A stretch of 43,960 bases of DNA from Paracoccus acridae (lineage in GTDB: Bacteria; Pseudomonadota; Alphaproteobacteria; Rhodobacterales; Rhodobacteraceae): contig NZ_BMIV01000017.1 of the NCBI RefSeq assembly GCF_014642735.1, positions 1-43,960 on the forward strand. The letters are read 5' to 3'. The notes under the pieces were generated by a model that made no database searches, was not told the DNA's origin, and saw only the letters and a program-made list of their open reading frames with translations. A program made the position numbers and the translations under genes. Shown in pieces: positions 25,091-34,192 of this stretch (position 1 is its first letter; each line of letters begins with the position of its first letter).

Positions 25091-26890
25091 GTGAAGATAC
25101 TTGTGGTGAACTGCGGCAGTTCCAGTCTGAAGGTCGGCGTTTTCGAAGTGGGGAAGACAGCCATCGAAGTCTTCAAAGCGAGCTACGAGAAGTTTGAAGC
25201 CGGGAGCTGTTCCTACAAGATCACGAGAGGCGGAAAGACAGAGACCGGAGAAGCGGCCTTCGGCGACATCGCCGCCGCGCTGCGTGCCCTTCCGCATATC
25301 CTTAGGGGCCATAGGGTCACCGAACTCGACGCGGTTGGACATCGGGTCGTCCATGGAGGCAAAAAATTCCGAACAACGACGATCCTCGACCAGCCGACCA
25401 TCGAAGCGATCAAGACACTGACGCCGCTGGCGCCGCTCCACAATCCCGCTAATCTGCTCGCCGTGCACATTGCACAAGAAGTCTGGCCGAACCTTCCTCA
25501 GGTCGCGGTCTTCGACACCGCATTCCATAGCACCATTCCACCTCGTGCAACGACCTACGCGGTGCCGAAGGCGTGGCGGGACGCTGGCCTGCGGCGCTTT
25601 GGGTTTCATGGAACGTCGCACAAGTATGTGGCTATCCGCGCCGCAGAGGAGATTGGCGCCCCCCTGCGTGATCTCCAGATCGTCAGTGTGCATCTTGGTA
25701 ATGGGGCCAGCGTCTGCGCGGTCAGTCGCGGTGAAAGCCTGGACACGTCCATGGGCATGACACCGCTCGAGGGACTAGTGATGGGGACCCGCTCCGGCGA
25801 CGTCGATCCCGGGCTGTTCGGATTCCTGTCGCGGCAGCTTGGCATGTCGATCGATGAGATCGAGGATGCGCTCTATTCGAACAGCGGGCTGCTGAGTCTG
25901 ACTAATTCCTCAGACATGCGCAGCGTAGAGGACCGCGCAGCCAAGGGGGACGCCAATGCCCAGCTTGCTATCGAAATCTATGCTTACCGGACCCGCAAAT
26001 ACATCGGAGCCTATGCGGCGGCGATGGGAGGCCTCGATGCTGTCGTTTTCACCGGCGGCATCGGCGAGAACTCGCCATCAATGCGTCGGCGCATCTGCGA
26101 TGGACTGGAGTTCATGGGTCTGCAGATTGACCACGAGCGCAACCAATCCGTGGAACTTGCCGACAATGCTGCACCTCAGATCCAGGCCTATGGTGCGAAA
26201 GTGCGGGTAATTGTCACCGAGACGGCGGAGCAATTAATGATCGCTCGAGAGACAGCCGCCGCGTTGGCTCCAAAGGCGCCCGTGCCCCAACCGGTATCCG
26301 TCGCGGTATCGGCCCGTCACGTGCACTTGTCCCGGCCAGCGGTTGAGGCCCTGTTCGGCACAGGCTACCAACTGACACCTGCCGTTCCTTTGCGGCAGCC
26401 AGGCCAATGGGCCGCTAGCGAGCGTGTCACGTTGGAGGGACCTAAAGGCCGCTTGGAGCGCGTCGCCATCCTCGGCCCAGAACGTCCCGGGACGCAGATC
26501 GAAATTTCAAGGACGGACGGGTTTGCGCTCGGCATCGATGCGCCGGTTCGCGACAGCGGCAAGCTGGACGGAACGCCGACCGTTCGGCTCATCGGTCCCG
26601 CTGGGAGCCTCGAGACCGGCGGACTGATCGTGGCCGCACGGCACATACATACCAATCCGGATGATGCCGAACGCCTCGGTCTCGCAGACGGCATGCTCGT
26701 GGATGTTCATATTGGCGACGAAGAGCGCGGGCTGGTGTTCGGCAAGACGCTGATCCGGGTCGGCGCCGGGGCCGTGACTGAGATGCATATTGATACTGAC
26801 GAGGCAAACGCGGCCGATATCCGCGTCAACGGTGAAGGATCGCTCGTTCCCGATCTTCGCGCCGTCGCGGTGCCGAGCAGGGAGGCATAA
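25091..26890 (+). CDS. ackA: Acetate kinase fused to PduL-type phosphotransacylase
   Basis: This 599-residue protein carries two complete enzymes. Residues 1-~395 are acetate kinase: KILVVNCGSSSLKVGVF, VGHRVVHGG, AVFDTAFHSTIPP (catalytic Asp), FHGTSHKYV, VHLGNGASVCAV and GTRSGDVDPGL. After a Pro-rich linker (APKAPVPQPV), residues ~400-592 are a PduL phosphotransacylase. This part has SARHVHLS (zinc His), VAILGPERPGTQIEIS (conserved Arg and Glu), AARHIHTNPDDA (zinc His pair) and EMHIDTDEANAA. The fusion would convert acetyl-CoA to acetate plus ATP, or the reverse, with acetyl phosphate passed within one chain. The start is GTG with a weak ribosome site. It follows an alcohol dehydrogenase. The symbol refers to the kinase half only. 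Confidence 0.92.
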   Translation: MKILVVNCGSSSLKVGVFEVGKTAIEVFKASYEKFEAGSCSYKITRGGKTETGEAAFGDIAAALRALPHILRGHRVTELDAVGHRVVHGGKKFRTTTILDQPTIEAIKTLTPLAPLHNPANLLAVHIAQEVWPNLPQVAVFDTAFHSTIPPRATTYAVPKAWRDAGLRRFGFHGTSHKYVAIRAAEEIGAPLRDLQIVSVHLGNGASVCAVSRGESLDTSMGMTPLEGLVMGTRSGDVDPGLFGFLSRQLGMSIDEIEDALYSNSGLLSLTNSSDMRSVEDRAAKGDANAQLAIEIYAYRTRKYIGAYAAAMGGLDAVVFTGGIGENSPSMRRRICDGLEFMGLQIDHERNQSVELADNAAPQIQAYGAKVRVIVTETAEQLMIARETAAALAPKAPVPQPVSVAVSARHVHLSRPAVEALFGTGYQLTPAVPLRQPGQWAASERVTLEGPKGRLERVAILGPERPGTQIEISRTDGFALGIDAPVRDSGKLDGTPTVRLIGPAGSLETGGLIVAARHIHTNPDDAERLGLADGMLVDVHIGDEERGLVFGKTLIRVGAGAVTEMHIDTDEANAADIRVNGEGSLVPDLRAVAVPSREA

Positions 26891-27131
26891 AGCAACCACT
26901 CTTGGCCGCATGCGAAGCGGTGCCAAAAATGCTTGATGACGTTCATCGCGACGGCTTGCCTGCCCTAAGTGGCAGAACAATGTGCTCGTGAGCAGCCCTA
27001 GAAGATGGGTGGCTTTGCAATAGAAAGCCGTTGCGCTGAGCCATCGTCAAATCGACGCGAAGAGCAGAACACTGCCGGTCGGCACGCCGCCCACGACCAG
27101 TCCCGTGAAGGCACGAACACCGCAACGGTGC

Positions 27132-27497
27132 CTATGACACGCCAGCCAACGCCTGCACGATTGTGCTGATGTCGGCCGGCTTCTGCAACCGAGGGGCGTT
27201 TCCAAAGCGTTCGGGGATGATCAAGTCATCGTACCCTGTGGTGAACACAAAGGGGATGCCCCGCTCCGTCAGCAGATCGGCAGCAGGAAAAGCTTTCTTG
27301 CCGCCCAGGTTGATGTCCAGGACGGCGCCGTCGATCCACGCCTCCGATTGGATCAGCGCAAGCGCGTCGTCAAGGTTTCCGACAGGCCCAAGGACGACGG
27401 CACCCAAATCCTGAAGCTTGCCCTGGAGCGCCATGGCCAGCAGATACTCATCCTCGATGACCAGGATGCGATGATCCTGCAACGTATGCTCAGCCAT
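27132..27497 (-). CDS. Single-domain response regulator
   Basis: This is a 121-residue CheY-like receiver with no output domain. It has the acidic pocket IEDEY near residue 14, the phosphoacceptor Asp in AVLDINLGG, the switch Thr in FVFTTGYDD and Lys in LQKPAD. I took the Met of MAEHTLQDHRILVIEDE as start (27497); it overlaps the stop of the upstream HWE kinase gene by eight bases, so the two are translationally coupled. The partner kinase is truncated (27490-27968), so this regulator may be orphaned or served by the hybrid kinase at 28095-31494. Confidence 0.85.
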   Translation of the reverse strand: MAEHTLQDHRILVIEDEYLLAMALQGKLQDLGAVVLGPVGNLDDALALIQSEAWIDGAVLDINLGGKKAFPAADLLTERGIPFVFTTGYDDLIIPERFGNAPRLQKPADISTIVQALAGVS

Positions 27498-27968
27498 GCT
27501 TCGTCTGCTCCCCTGTGCTGGCGGACACGGGCAGCGAGATCGTGCAATGCACCCCATTCGGCGTGAACGCGTAGGTCGTCTTTGCCTTGAGCTGGTAGGG
27601 CAAGGCCCGCTCGATCAGTTCGCGCCCCTGGCCAGTTCCACGGGAAGACGCCTCGGCTAGTTGCATTTCAACGCCGCTTTCGCGCCAGTCGATATGCAGC
27701 CACGGCGCGCCCTCCAGGCCATCGGGGTCGAGTGACCAGGTGATCGCCAGCCGCCCGGCCGCCTGCCCGAGCGCGCCGTACTTCACGGCATTGGTTGCCA
27801 GTTCGTGGAGCGCCATGGCAAGCGTCTGAACTGTCGAGGACCGCAGCCGGATACCGGCCGGACCGTTGAGCGATATGCGTTCCGGGTCGCCGCCCATGGC
27901 CGCGAGTTCGGTCCTGATCAGCTCGTCAAAGGTAACGCGGTCGAGATCGCGCAGCCGCGACAGCGAGG
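27490..27968 (-). pseudogene. HWE histidine kinase, 5'-truncated
   Basis: The frame reads SLSRLRDLDRVTFDELIRTELAAMGG, then RISLNGPAGIRLRSSTVQTLAMALHELATNAVKYGAL and GTGQGRELIERALPYQLKAKT. This is the C-terminal ATP-binding half of an HWE-family kinase (N-box HELATNAVKYGAL). The part with the phosphoacceptor histidine and any sensor is missing: a TGA precedes the homology at about 27969, and the sequence upstream is unrelated. Translation from the ATG at 27897 would give a 135-residue ATPase fragment. The downstream response regulator overlaps it. Confidence 0.75.
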
Positions 27969-28094
27969 CTCACCGCTTCGAGTCCTTTCCCGATAGCGTC
28001 CGAAAGGGATGGTCAAACGGACACTCCACTTGAGGGGAGGCGGCACTGCCACGACCTGCGGCAGACTTCGACAAAGAAGCTTGCGACCGTCTTG

Positions 28095-31000
28095 CTATTG
28101 TTTGGTACCGGACAGGGCAGTCAATGCCCGCTCCAGATCGGCTTCCGCATAGGGCTTGATCACCGCAATGGCATTCTCGACTTCGCCTGCCGCTCCTGGA
28201 TCGCCCGTGACTAGGACCACGCGCAAGTCCGGCCTTTGGTGGCGGCAAGCCGCCACGAGATCCCTGCCGTTCATGTCCGGCAGGCCCAGGTCGGTCATCA
28301 GGACGTCCAGATCGGGTGACAAGGCGGCCAAGGCTTGCGCCGCTGTCCCCACGGCAGTGACTGAATGGCCCAGCGATTCCAGCATATCAGCCGTGCCAAC
28401 CCGGATCAAGGGGTCGTCCTCGACCAGGAGGATGCGAAGTGCGTCTGCGGAGGAGGGAGCACGCGAGCCGTCGCGGTTCTCATTGCCAGAGGATGCCTTC
28501 CGGGCGGCGACGGCATTGGCCTGCTGCTGATTGGCCAGCACATGCCGGATCTTGCGGGCCAGCATCTCGCGGGAATAAGGCTTGGGCAGCAGTTCGACCC
28601 CAGGATCCAGGCGTCCGGCATGGACAATGGAGTTTTCTGTATATCCCGAGGTAAACAGCACTGCGACGCCGGGTAGTCGTTCCTTGGCCTTTCGCGCCAG
28701 TTCCGTGCTGCGCAGGGGACCGGGCATCACCACGTCGGTGAACACCAGGTCGATGGGCGCGCCACTTTCCACCACTGTCAACGCGCTTGCCGCGTCGCGC
28801 GCGCAAGGTCCGATAGCCGAGGTCTGTCAGGAGCGCCACGGTCGTGTCGCGCACCTCATCGTCGTCCTCGACCACCAGAATGGTCTCCGTCCCACCCTGC
28901 ACGGGCAGGCTCCGCAGGTCGGTCAAGACGTCCTCGGAGGCCGTGTTCCGCGGCAGATAGATCTTGACCGTCGTTCCGTGCCCGACCTCGCTGTAGATCT
29001 TGATATGGCCGTTCGACTGCTTGACCAGGCCGTAGACCATGGACAGGCCCAGACCTGTCCCCTTGCTCTCGGGCTTTGTGGAAAAGAAGGGTTCAAACAC
29101 CTTGTCCAGGATTTCAGGTGTCATTCCTGTGCCTGTATCCGTCACGGCAATCAGCACGTATTGGCCAGCCTCGGCGTCATTGGTGCTCGCGTAGGTATCG
29201 TCCAGAGAGGCATTGCTCGCCTCGATTGTCAGGCGGCCACGCCCACCCATGGCGTCACGCGCATTGATGGCAAGGTTCAGCACCGCATTCTCGGCCTGGT
29301 TCGGGTCGATCAGGGTGTTCCACAAACCGCCTGCGACAACGGTTTCCAACTCGATCTCTTCGCCCAAGGTGCGGCGCAGCATATCGTCCATGCCTTGCAA
29401 GAAGCGCCCGACATTGACCACTTTGGGCTCCAGTGGTTGCCGTCGGCCGAAGGACAGCAGCTGCGAAGCGAGCTTTGATCCCCGCGCCACCCCCGCGAGG
29501 GCATTCTGAACCCGTGTTTCCGCCCGTTCGTTGCCGGCGATATCCTTGGTCAGCAGATGCAGGTTGCCGCTGATCACCTGCAACAGGTTGTTAAAGTCAT
29601 GTGCCACGCCACCGGTGAGTTGCCCCAGTGCTTCCATCTTCTGGGACCGGCGCAGCTGTTCCTCCAGGGACTTTCGGGTCGTGACATCACGCCCGGCCCC
29701 ATAGATCCGACCGCCCTCGGGGACGCATGTCCACGAATACCACCGATATTCCCCCTCCCTGGAGCGCAGCCGCAGGTCAAAGTCACGCAGCGCCTCCCCG
29801 CCGGCCAGGGCCCGGCCGCGTTCAATCGTGGGGATCAGGTCATCGGGATGGATCAGCGCGTCCAGCCTGGTACCCACCAGATCCTGCGGGGCATGGCCTA
29901 GTGCTGTCTCCCAAGCCGGGTTCACGCTTTGGAAGACGCCGTCAGGGCCGCAGATCAGAAACAGATCTTCGCTGATCCGCCATGTCATGTCGCGCTCATG
30001 GGTGCGCGCTTCAACCTGCGCGGCCAAGGTCTCGTTCAGCGAGCGCAACGCCTCCTCGGCCCGCTTTTGGTGGGTGACGTCGTGACCCTCGGCGAAGATC
30101 CCCCTGACCTGACCCCCATCGTCCAGGATCGGCTGATAGACCAGATTAACAAAGCGCTGCTCGCCCGGCGCACCTGGGCCACGCTGGACCGTGACGGCCA
30201 AATCCCGGCCGATGAAGGGTTCACCTGTGCGATAAACGGTGTCCAGCAGCTCGAAATAGCCTTGACCCTCGACATCGGGCAGGGCGGCGCGAATGGACTT
30301 GCCGACCAGGTCGCGATGTCCGACCAGGTCCAGATAGGCCTCGTTTGTAAACTCGAACACATGATCGGGGCCTCCTAGCACACACATGAAGCTGGGCGCA
30401 TGCTGGAACAAGGCACGCAAGCGGTCGCGTTCCGCGGTGCGCTTGTCGATCTCGGAGCTGAGGGTGGCGTTCGCCTGCTTGAGCGCGTCCGCCGCCGCCT
30501 GGCGCATGCGCAATGCATCGGCAAGCGCTTCGGCTCGGCGCCGCTCGGACTCGTGAGCTGCCGCGCCGGACAGTCCCGCCGCGATCTGGCCAGCCACCAG
30601 TTTCAGGAAATCGCCATAATCCTTATCAAAGGGCCGCAGCGGGTTCAGCCCGACCAGCATGGCGCCGAAACTGGCGCCGGTTCCCTGCTCGGTCAAAGGA
30701 ACAACAACGGACTGAGTGGGCGGGCGGTCCCAAGCGTCCTGAGGCAATGGCGTGAGCAAGGCCTGCGGGGCCTCGCTGTCCAGGTCCAGCACTTGGCGTA
30801 TGACCTGTGGATCGAAGCCTTCGGGCAGGCCAGTGGAAAAAGCCGGGCCGCGCGTAGGATCATCTGCCAGATAGGTCAGTGTGAAGGGGAGGTCGTGGGG
30901 GTTCTCGCTCAGGGCCAGGCGAGCCGCGGCTAGAACCGAAGCCCGATCCGTCGTCCCCGCGAGACAGGCCGACAGCACCCGAAGAGTTTCCATGCGCCGT

Positions 31001-31494
31001 TCTGTGATGACCCGCACGGTTTCCTCGGATACTGCACACAGCAGGCCGGTAGTTTTTCCATCCTCGTCCAGGATCGGGCTGTAGGAAAAAGTATGATAAG
31101 TTTCTTCAGGGTAGCCGTTCCGCTCGAGGATCAGGCACAGAGCGCGATCCCAGGTTGCCTCACTGCGGTCATAGACACTTCGGACCCGGGGTTCGACATC
31201 GTCCCAGATTTCGGCCCAGAGTTCGCGCGTCGGCATGCCAAGGGAATTTGGATGCTTGAGGCCCAGCGTCGGGCGATAAGCGTCGTTATACAAGAAATTG
31301 ACATCGGGACCCCAGCCCAGCCACATCTCGAAGCGCGAGGTCAGCAGGATGCCGACCGCGACCTTCAGCGGTTGCGGCCATTGCTCGGGATCGCCAAGGC
31401 CGGTCTTGCTCCAGTCCTTGGCGCGCATGAGCGCGGCCATCTCGCCGTCGCCGGGAAAGATGCGGCTGCGGTTCGATATGGTCAGCTCATCCAC
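28095..31494 (-). pseudogene. Hybrid sensor histidine kinase, frameshifted in first receiver
   Basis: In one frame from ATG 31494 it encodes a PAS-like module (~20-165), a GAF domain (~170-320), a coiled coil, and two PAS domains (~375-500 and ~510-640). HisKA follows with [12 protein letters not shown] (His near 632), then HATPase with INARDAMGG, TDTGTGM and GTGLGLSMVYG, and the beginning of a receiver (TILVVEDDDEVRDTTVALL). After YRTLRAR, at a CG-repeat tract near 28794-28806, the continuation lies in another frame: LVFTDVVMPG ... LPKPY. A second receiver follows (ILLVEDDPLIR, MTDLGLPDMNG, VIKPY), ending at 28095. Unshifted translation yields 1004 residues with an abnormal tail and no intact receiver. 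It may be a sequencing error, a recent loss or slippage-controlled. Confidence 0.8.
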
Positions 31495-31777
31495 GCTTTA
31501 GTCCTCCACGTGCCGTTGTGGCGCCGATTGCCTCTAGCGCAGGAGTCTCACAAACCGCCATTACCTGCCTTTGATCAAACAACATACTGTTCCAGCATGG
31601 CCTACAGTCGAGAGAAGTAAAGAAAGCGGAGGTTCCAGAAGGCGTCTGCAAGGGGATCGTTCATCGGACAAAGCGGAGCGAGAAGGCTAACAGCGAGACC
31701 TGCCGACTTCAGCCGGACGAGCGCCGACCAGGCAGACGAAAGCCCGTCCCGTCACCACGTTCGCCGAGGTTGCTTTC
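31495..31777. other. Intergenic region before nsrR terminus
   Basis: I see no gene or clear regulatory site. It should contain the promoter of the minus-strand hybrid kinase, but no good promoter boxes could be assigned by eye. Confidence 0.3.
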
Positions 31778-32194
31778 TCAGGCGACGAACAGATGCCGAA
31801 AGGCATCCGGTGTGCGTGCGGCATCCGACAGGCGACGCTTGTCCAACACGGTCATGAAGGCTTCCCTGGCTTCGGAAAAGACATCCGGCAGGCTGCATCC
31901 TTCGGCGATCCGACAGGTGCTGCAATCGACGAGCCCCCCGTCGCGTTCAGTGTGCCGCACAACCTGACCAATGGTGATGTCCGCAGCCGGCCGCGCCAGT
32001 GCCAGTCCACCGTGACGTCCCCTGGTGGTCTTGACGAAGCCCGCAGTCCCCAGGTCCTGGATGATCTTCATCAAGTGGTTCTGCGAAATGCCATGGGTTT
32101 CGGCGATCTGCCGGATCGACACCAGCCCGCCATCATGGTTGGCGAGGTAGATCAGCGCACGAAGCGCATAGTCGGTGTAGCGGGTCAACTTCAT
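31778..32194 (-). CDS. nsrR: Rrf2-family repressor, NsrR-like
   Basis: This 138-residue Rrf2 protein has the winged helix MKLTRYTDYALRALIYLANH ... SIRQIAETHGISQNHLMKIIQDLGTAGFVKTTRGRHGGL. Three cysteines (Cys91, Cys94, Cys100 in DCSTCRIAEGCSL) would ligate an NO-sensitive Fe-S cluster. The L-T-x-Y-T-D-Y-A-L-R start and the helix ISQNHLMKI are NsrR-like. It is divergent from hmp, the classic NsrR target, with two inverted repeats between them. The first two cysteines are only two residues apart, whereas E. coli NsrR has four (Cys91/Cys96/Cys102), which is unusual. The start codon lies 13 bases from the nearer repeat, so autoregulation is likely. Confidence 0.88.
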   Translation of the reverse strand: MKLTRYTDYALRALIYLANHDGGLVSIRQIAETHGISQNHLMKIIQDLGTAGFVKTTRGRHGGLALARPAADITIGQVVRHTERDGGLVDCSTCRIAEGCSLPDVFSEAREAFMTVLDKRRLSDAARTPDAFRHLFVA

Positions 32195-32207
32195 CTTTTT
32201 ACATTAG

Positions 32208-32224
32208 ATGCATTCCATTTGCAT
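32208..32224. promoter_or_regulatory. NsrR-type operator, site 1
   Basis: ATGCA-N7-TGCAT, a perfect five-base inverted repeat with the spacer TTCCATT, lies next to the nsrR start. Site 2 has the same architecture 33 bases away, about three helical turns, on the same DNA face. NsrR sites of other bacteria also contain GATGCAT-like half-sites. Confidence 0.7.
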
Positions 32225-32240
32225 ATATAGGGATCTATAG

Positions 32241-32257
32241 ATGCATCTATAATGCAT
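32241..32257. promoter_or_regulatory. NsrR-type operator, site 2, over the hmp -10 box
   Basis: ATGCA-N7-TGCAT with spacer TCTATAA. A consensus TATAAT at 32248-32253 lies inside it, 20 bases before the hmp start codon, so a bound repressor would block the promoter. No -35 box at normal spacing is evident. Confidence 0.7.
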
Positions 32258-32272
32258 GTTTAGGAGAGACTC

Positions 32273-33463
32273 ATGCCGCGCCCCCTATCGCAACAGACCA
32301 TTGCCGTCGTGAAGGCGACGGTGCCCGCGCTGGAACAGCATGGTCCCCTGATTACTGAGACAATGTACCGCCGCCTGTTCCGCAACGCAGACATCGCTGC
32401 GCTGTTCAACCAGGCCAATCAGAAGAAGGGCACACAGCGCCTTGCCCTGGCGCAGGCCGTACTGGCCTATGCCCAGAACATCGAAAACCTGTCGGTTCTG
32501 GGCGCGGCGGTGGAACGGATTGCCCAGAAGCACATCGGCTATGCGATCCTGCCGGAGCATTATCCCTTTGTGGCCGAAGCTCTTGTTGGCGCCATGGAAG
32601 AGGTCCTGGGTGATGCGGCGACACCGGACATTCTGCAGGCTTGGGGCGAAGCCTATTGGTTCCTGGCTGACTTTCTGATCGAACGCGAAGCCGCCATCCG
32701 CACGGAGATTGAAGCAAAGCCCGGAGGCTGGACCGACTGGCGCCGCTTCGTGGTGGCGGAGCGACAGGTCGAGGCAGAGGGGATCGTCTCATTCATCTTG
32801 CGGCCCGAGGATGGCGGCCTTGTTGTTCCGCACCGGCCGGGGCAGTATCTGACCCTGCGCTTTGACGAGGCGGGCCTCCCGGGCGTGAAGCGGAACTACT
32901 CCATCTCCAGCATTCCAGGCGACGAGGGCTACCGGATCACCGTGAAGCGAGAGCCGAATGGAGAAGCATCCTGTTTTCTGCATGATCACGCGCCCGTCGG
33001 TACCATTCTTGAGGCCACGCCACCCGCTGGGGACTTCCATCTTGCCAAGGACCCGCAGCGTCCCCTGATCCTGCTGTCGGGCGGCGTCGGCCTGACGCCC
33101 GTCGTCAGCATGCTGGAGGTGCTGGCAGAACAGCATCGCGATGTGCCTGTCTTTTATGTCCACGGCACCAGCAGCCCGGCGCATCATGCCCTTGACGCGC
33201 AGGTACGGCTTGCTGCCTCCCGGCACGGCAATGTTCTTGTCGAGACTTTCTACGAGACTGGCGCTGACGACAAAGCCAATCCGGGCCGGATCACCATCAA
33301 CTGGCTCCGGGCCAACACGCCCCTGGACGAAGCGGAGGTCTATCTTTGCGGCCCCCGTCCTTTCCTGCGACACTTCGTTGGCGGTCTGAAGGATGTGGGC
33401 ATCCCTGCCGACCGCATCCACTACGAGTTCTTCGGCCCGGCCGACGAAGAACTAGCGACCTAG
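32273..33463 (+). CDS. hmp: Flavohaemoglobin, nitric oxide dioxygenase
   Basis: This 396-residue cytoplasmic enzyme oxidises NO to nitrate with O2 and NAD(P)H. The N-terminal globin (1-140) has a B10 Tyr at about residue 32 (TETMYRRLF) and proximal His87 (AQKHIGYAILPEHY). The FAD domain has RNYSISS (~210) and the NAD domain GGVGLTPVVSMLE (~270) and YLCGPRPF. The C-terminus YEFFGPADEEL is typical. AGGAGAG precedes the ATG. It is divergent from the NsrR-like repressor gene, with two operators between, and is followed 17 bases later by a DUF6522 gene in the same operon. It would protect against NO made by nitrite reduction; nirK is in the same window. Confidence 0.96.
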   Translation: MPRPLSQQTIAVVKATVPALEQHGPLITETMYRRLFRNADIAALFNQANQKKGTQRLALAQAVLAYAQNIENLSVLGAAVERIAQKHIGYAILPEHYPFVAEALVGAMEEVLGDAATPDILQAWGEAYWFLADFLIEREAAIRTEIEAKPGGWTDWRRFVVAERQVEAEGIVSFILRPEDGGLVVPHRPGQYLTLRFDEAGLPGVKRNYSISSIPGDEGYRITVKREPNGEASCFLHDHAPVGTILEATPPAGDFHLAKDPQRPLILLSGGVGLTPVVSMLEVLAEQHRDVPVFYVHGTSSPAHHALDAQVRLAASRHGNVLVETFYETGADDKANPGRITINWLRANTPLDEAEVYLCGPRPFLRHFVGGLKDVGIPADRIHYEFFGPADEELAT

Positions 33464-33480
33464 AGGAAAGGAGCCGTGTC

Positions 33481-33786
33481 ATGAGTCTCGAGTTTGCCAC
33501 AAAGATCGCGTTCGACCAGGATCGTCCGGTCGTGGAGGCGGTCGAGATCGCACCGCTGCTGGAACTCGATGTATCTGGCTTTCAGGATCTCATGCGATCC
33601 GGGAAGATCAGGAGCATCGTGGAACGCGGCGAAGGAGAGGACGGTGGAAAGTTCCGCCTGACGTTCCAATCGCCTCGCTGGCGGGTTCGCCTGACCTGCG
33701 GGCGGGACGGTGAGGTCCTGAGCATGACGCGCGTGCGGTTGGATGTGCCTCTGCCGGAAGGGCGGTCAGTCAGCACAGGGTCATGA
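33481..33786 (+). CDS. DUF6522 family protein
   Basis: This 101-residue soluble protein has an N-terminal IAFDQDRPVVEAVEIAPLLELDVSGFQDLMRSGKIRSIVERGEGEDGGKFRLTFQ, then a beta-rich C-terminal half (RVRLTCGRDGEVLSMTRVRLD). The pattern of a helix ending in LMRxGxI followed by ERGEGEDxGxFRLTF is what I know as DUF6522, found near NO and copper genes in Rhodobacterales. The function is unknown. AAGGAG stands upstream of the ATG and the gene follows hmp closely, so it belongs to the NO-induced operon. Confidence 0.75.
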   Translation: MSLEFATKIAFDQDRPVVEAVEIAPLLELDVSGFQDLMRSGKIRSIVERGEGEDGGKFRLTFQSPRWRVRLTCGRDGEVLSMTRVRLDVPLPEGRSVSTGS

Positions 33787-34192
33787 CCTCTCGGTCGCGA
33801 TATCTCAGGAGCGTTGGAGCCTGTGTTGCCACAACTTGGCACGAGGCAGCAGGCCAAGCCGGTCAGGAAAGAAAAACGCAAGCGCATGGTTCGCCAACAA
33901 CGCGTGGATGACAAAGGGCAGCCTCATGTGAGGACCTACGATATTTGCGTTCAATCGGTGCTGCGACGGAGGCCTGGGCGCAGACAGAGGAGCTTCAGCA
34001 CCTGGCTCGAGAACTCATCGAGCCGCTCCCGTCCAGGATCCCGACTGCGAAGAGGCTTTCTGTGATTAAGTCGACTTTCATAACCTCAGATCTTGCTAGG
34101 GCGCGTTGCGTGCGCCAAGGGCAAAAGCCTTCAAAGTCCTGCCACTCTGATGTACAGCAAGGAAGGTATGCTAGGTTCAGTCAGGAGCTGAC
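33787..34192. other. 406 bases before ccoI, degenerate
   Basis: Short frames on both strands read like decayed coding DNA (for example TEAWAQTEELQHLARELIEPLP near 33960-34030), but none has a proper start or a known family. I found no TTGAT-N4-ATCAA Fnr-type box, which would be expected before a cbb3 assembly gene. Confidence 0.35.

Noticed and set aside
26891..27131. Short palindrome GGCTTT-N7-AAAGCC near 27011 as terminator or IS end
   Set aside because: Only a six-base stem, no T run and no matching second end.
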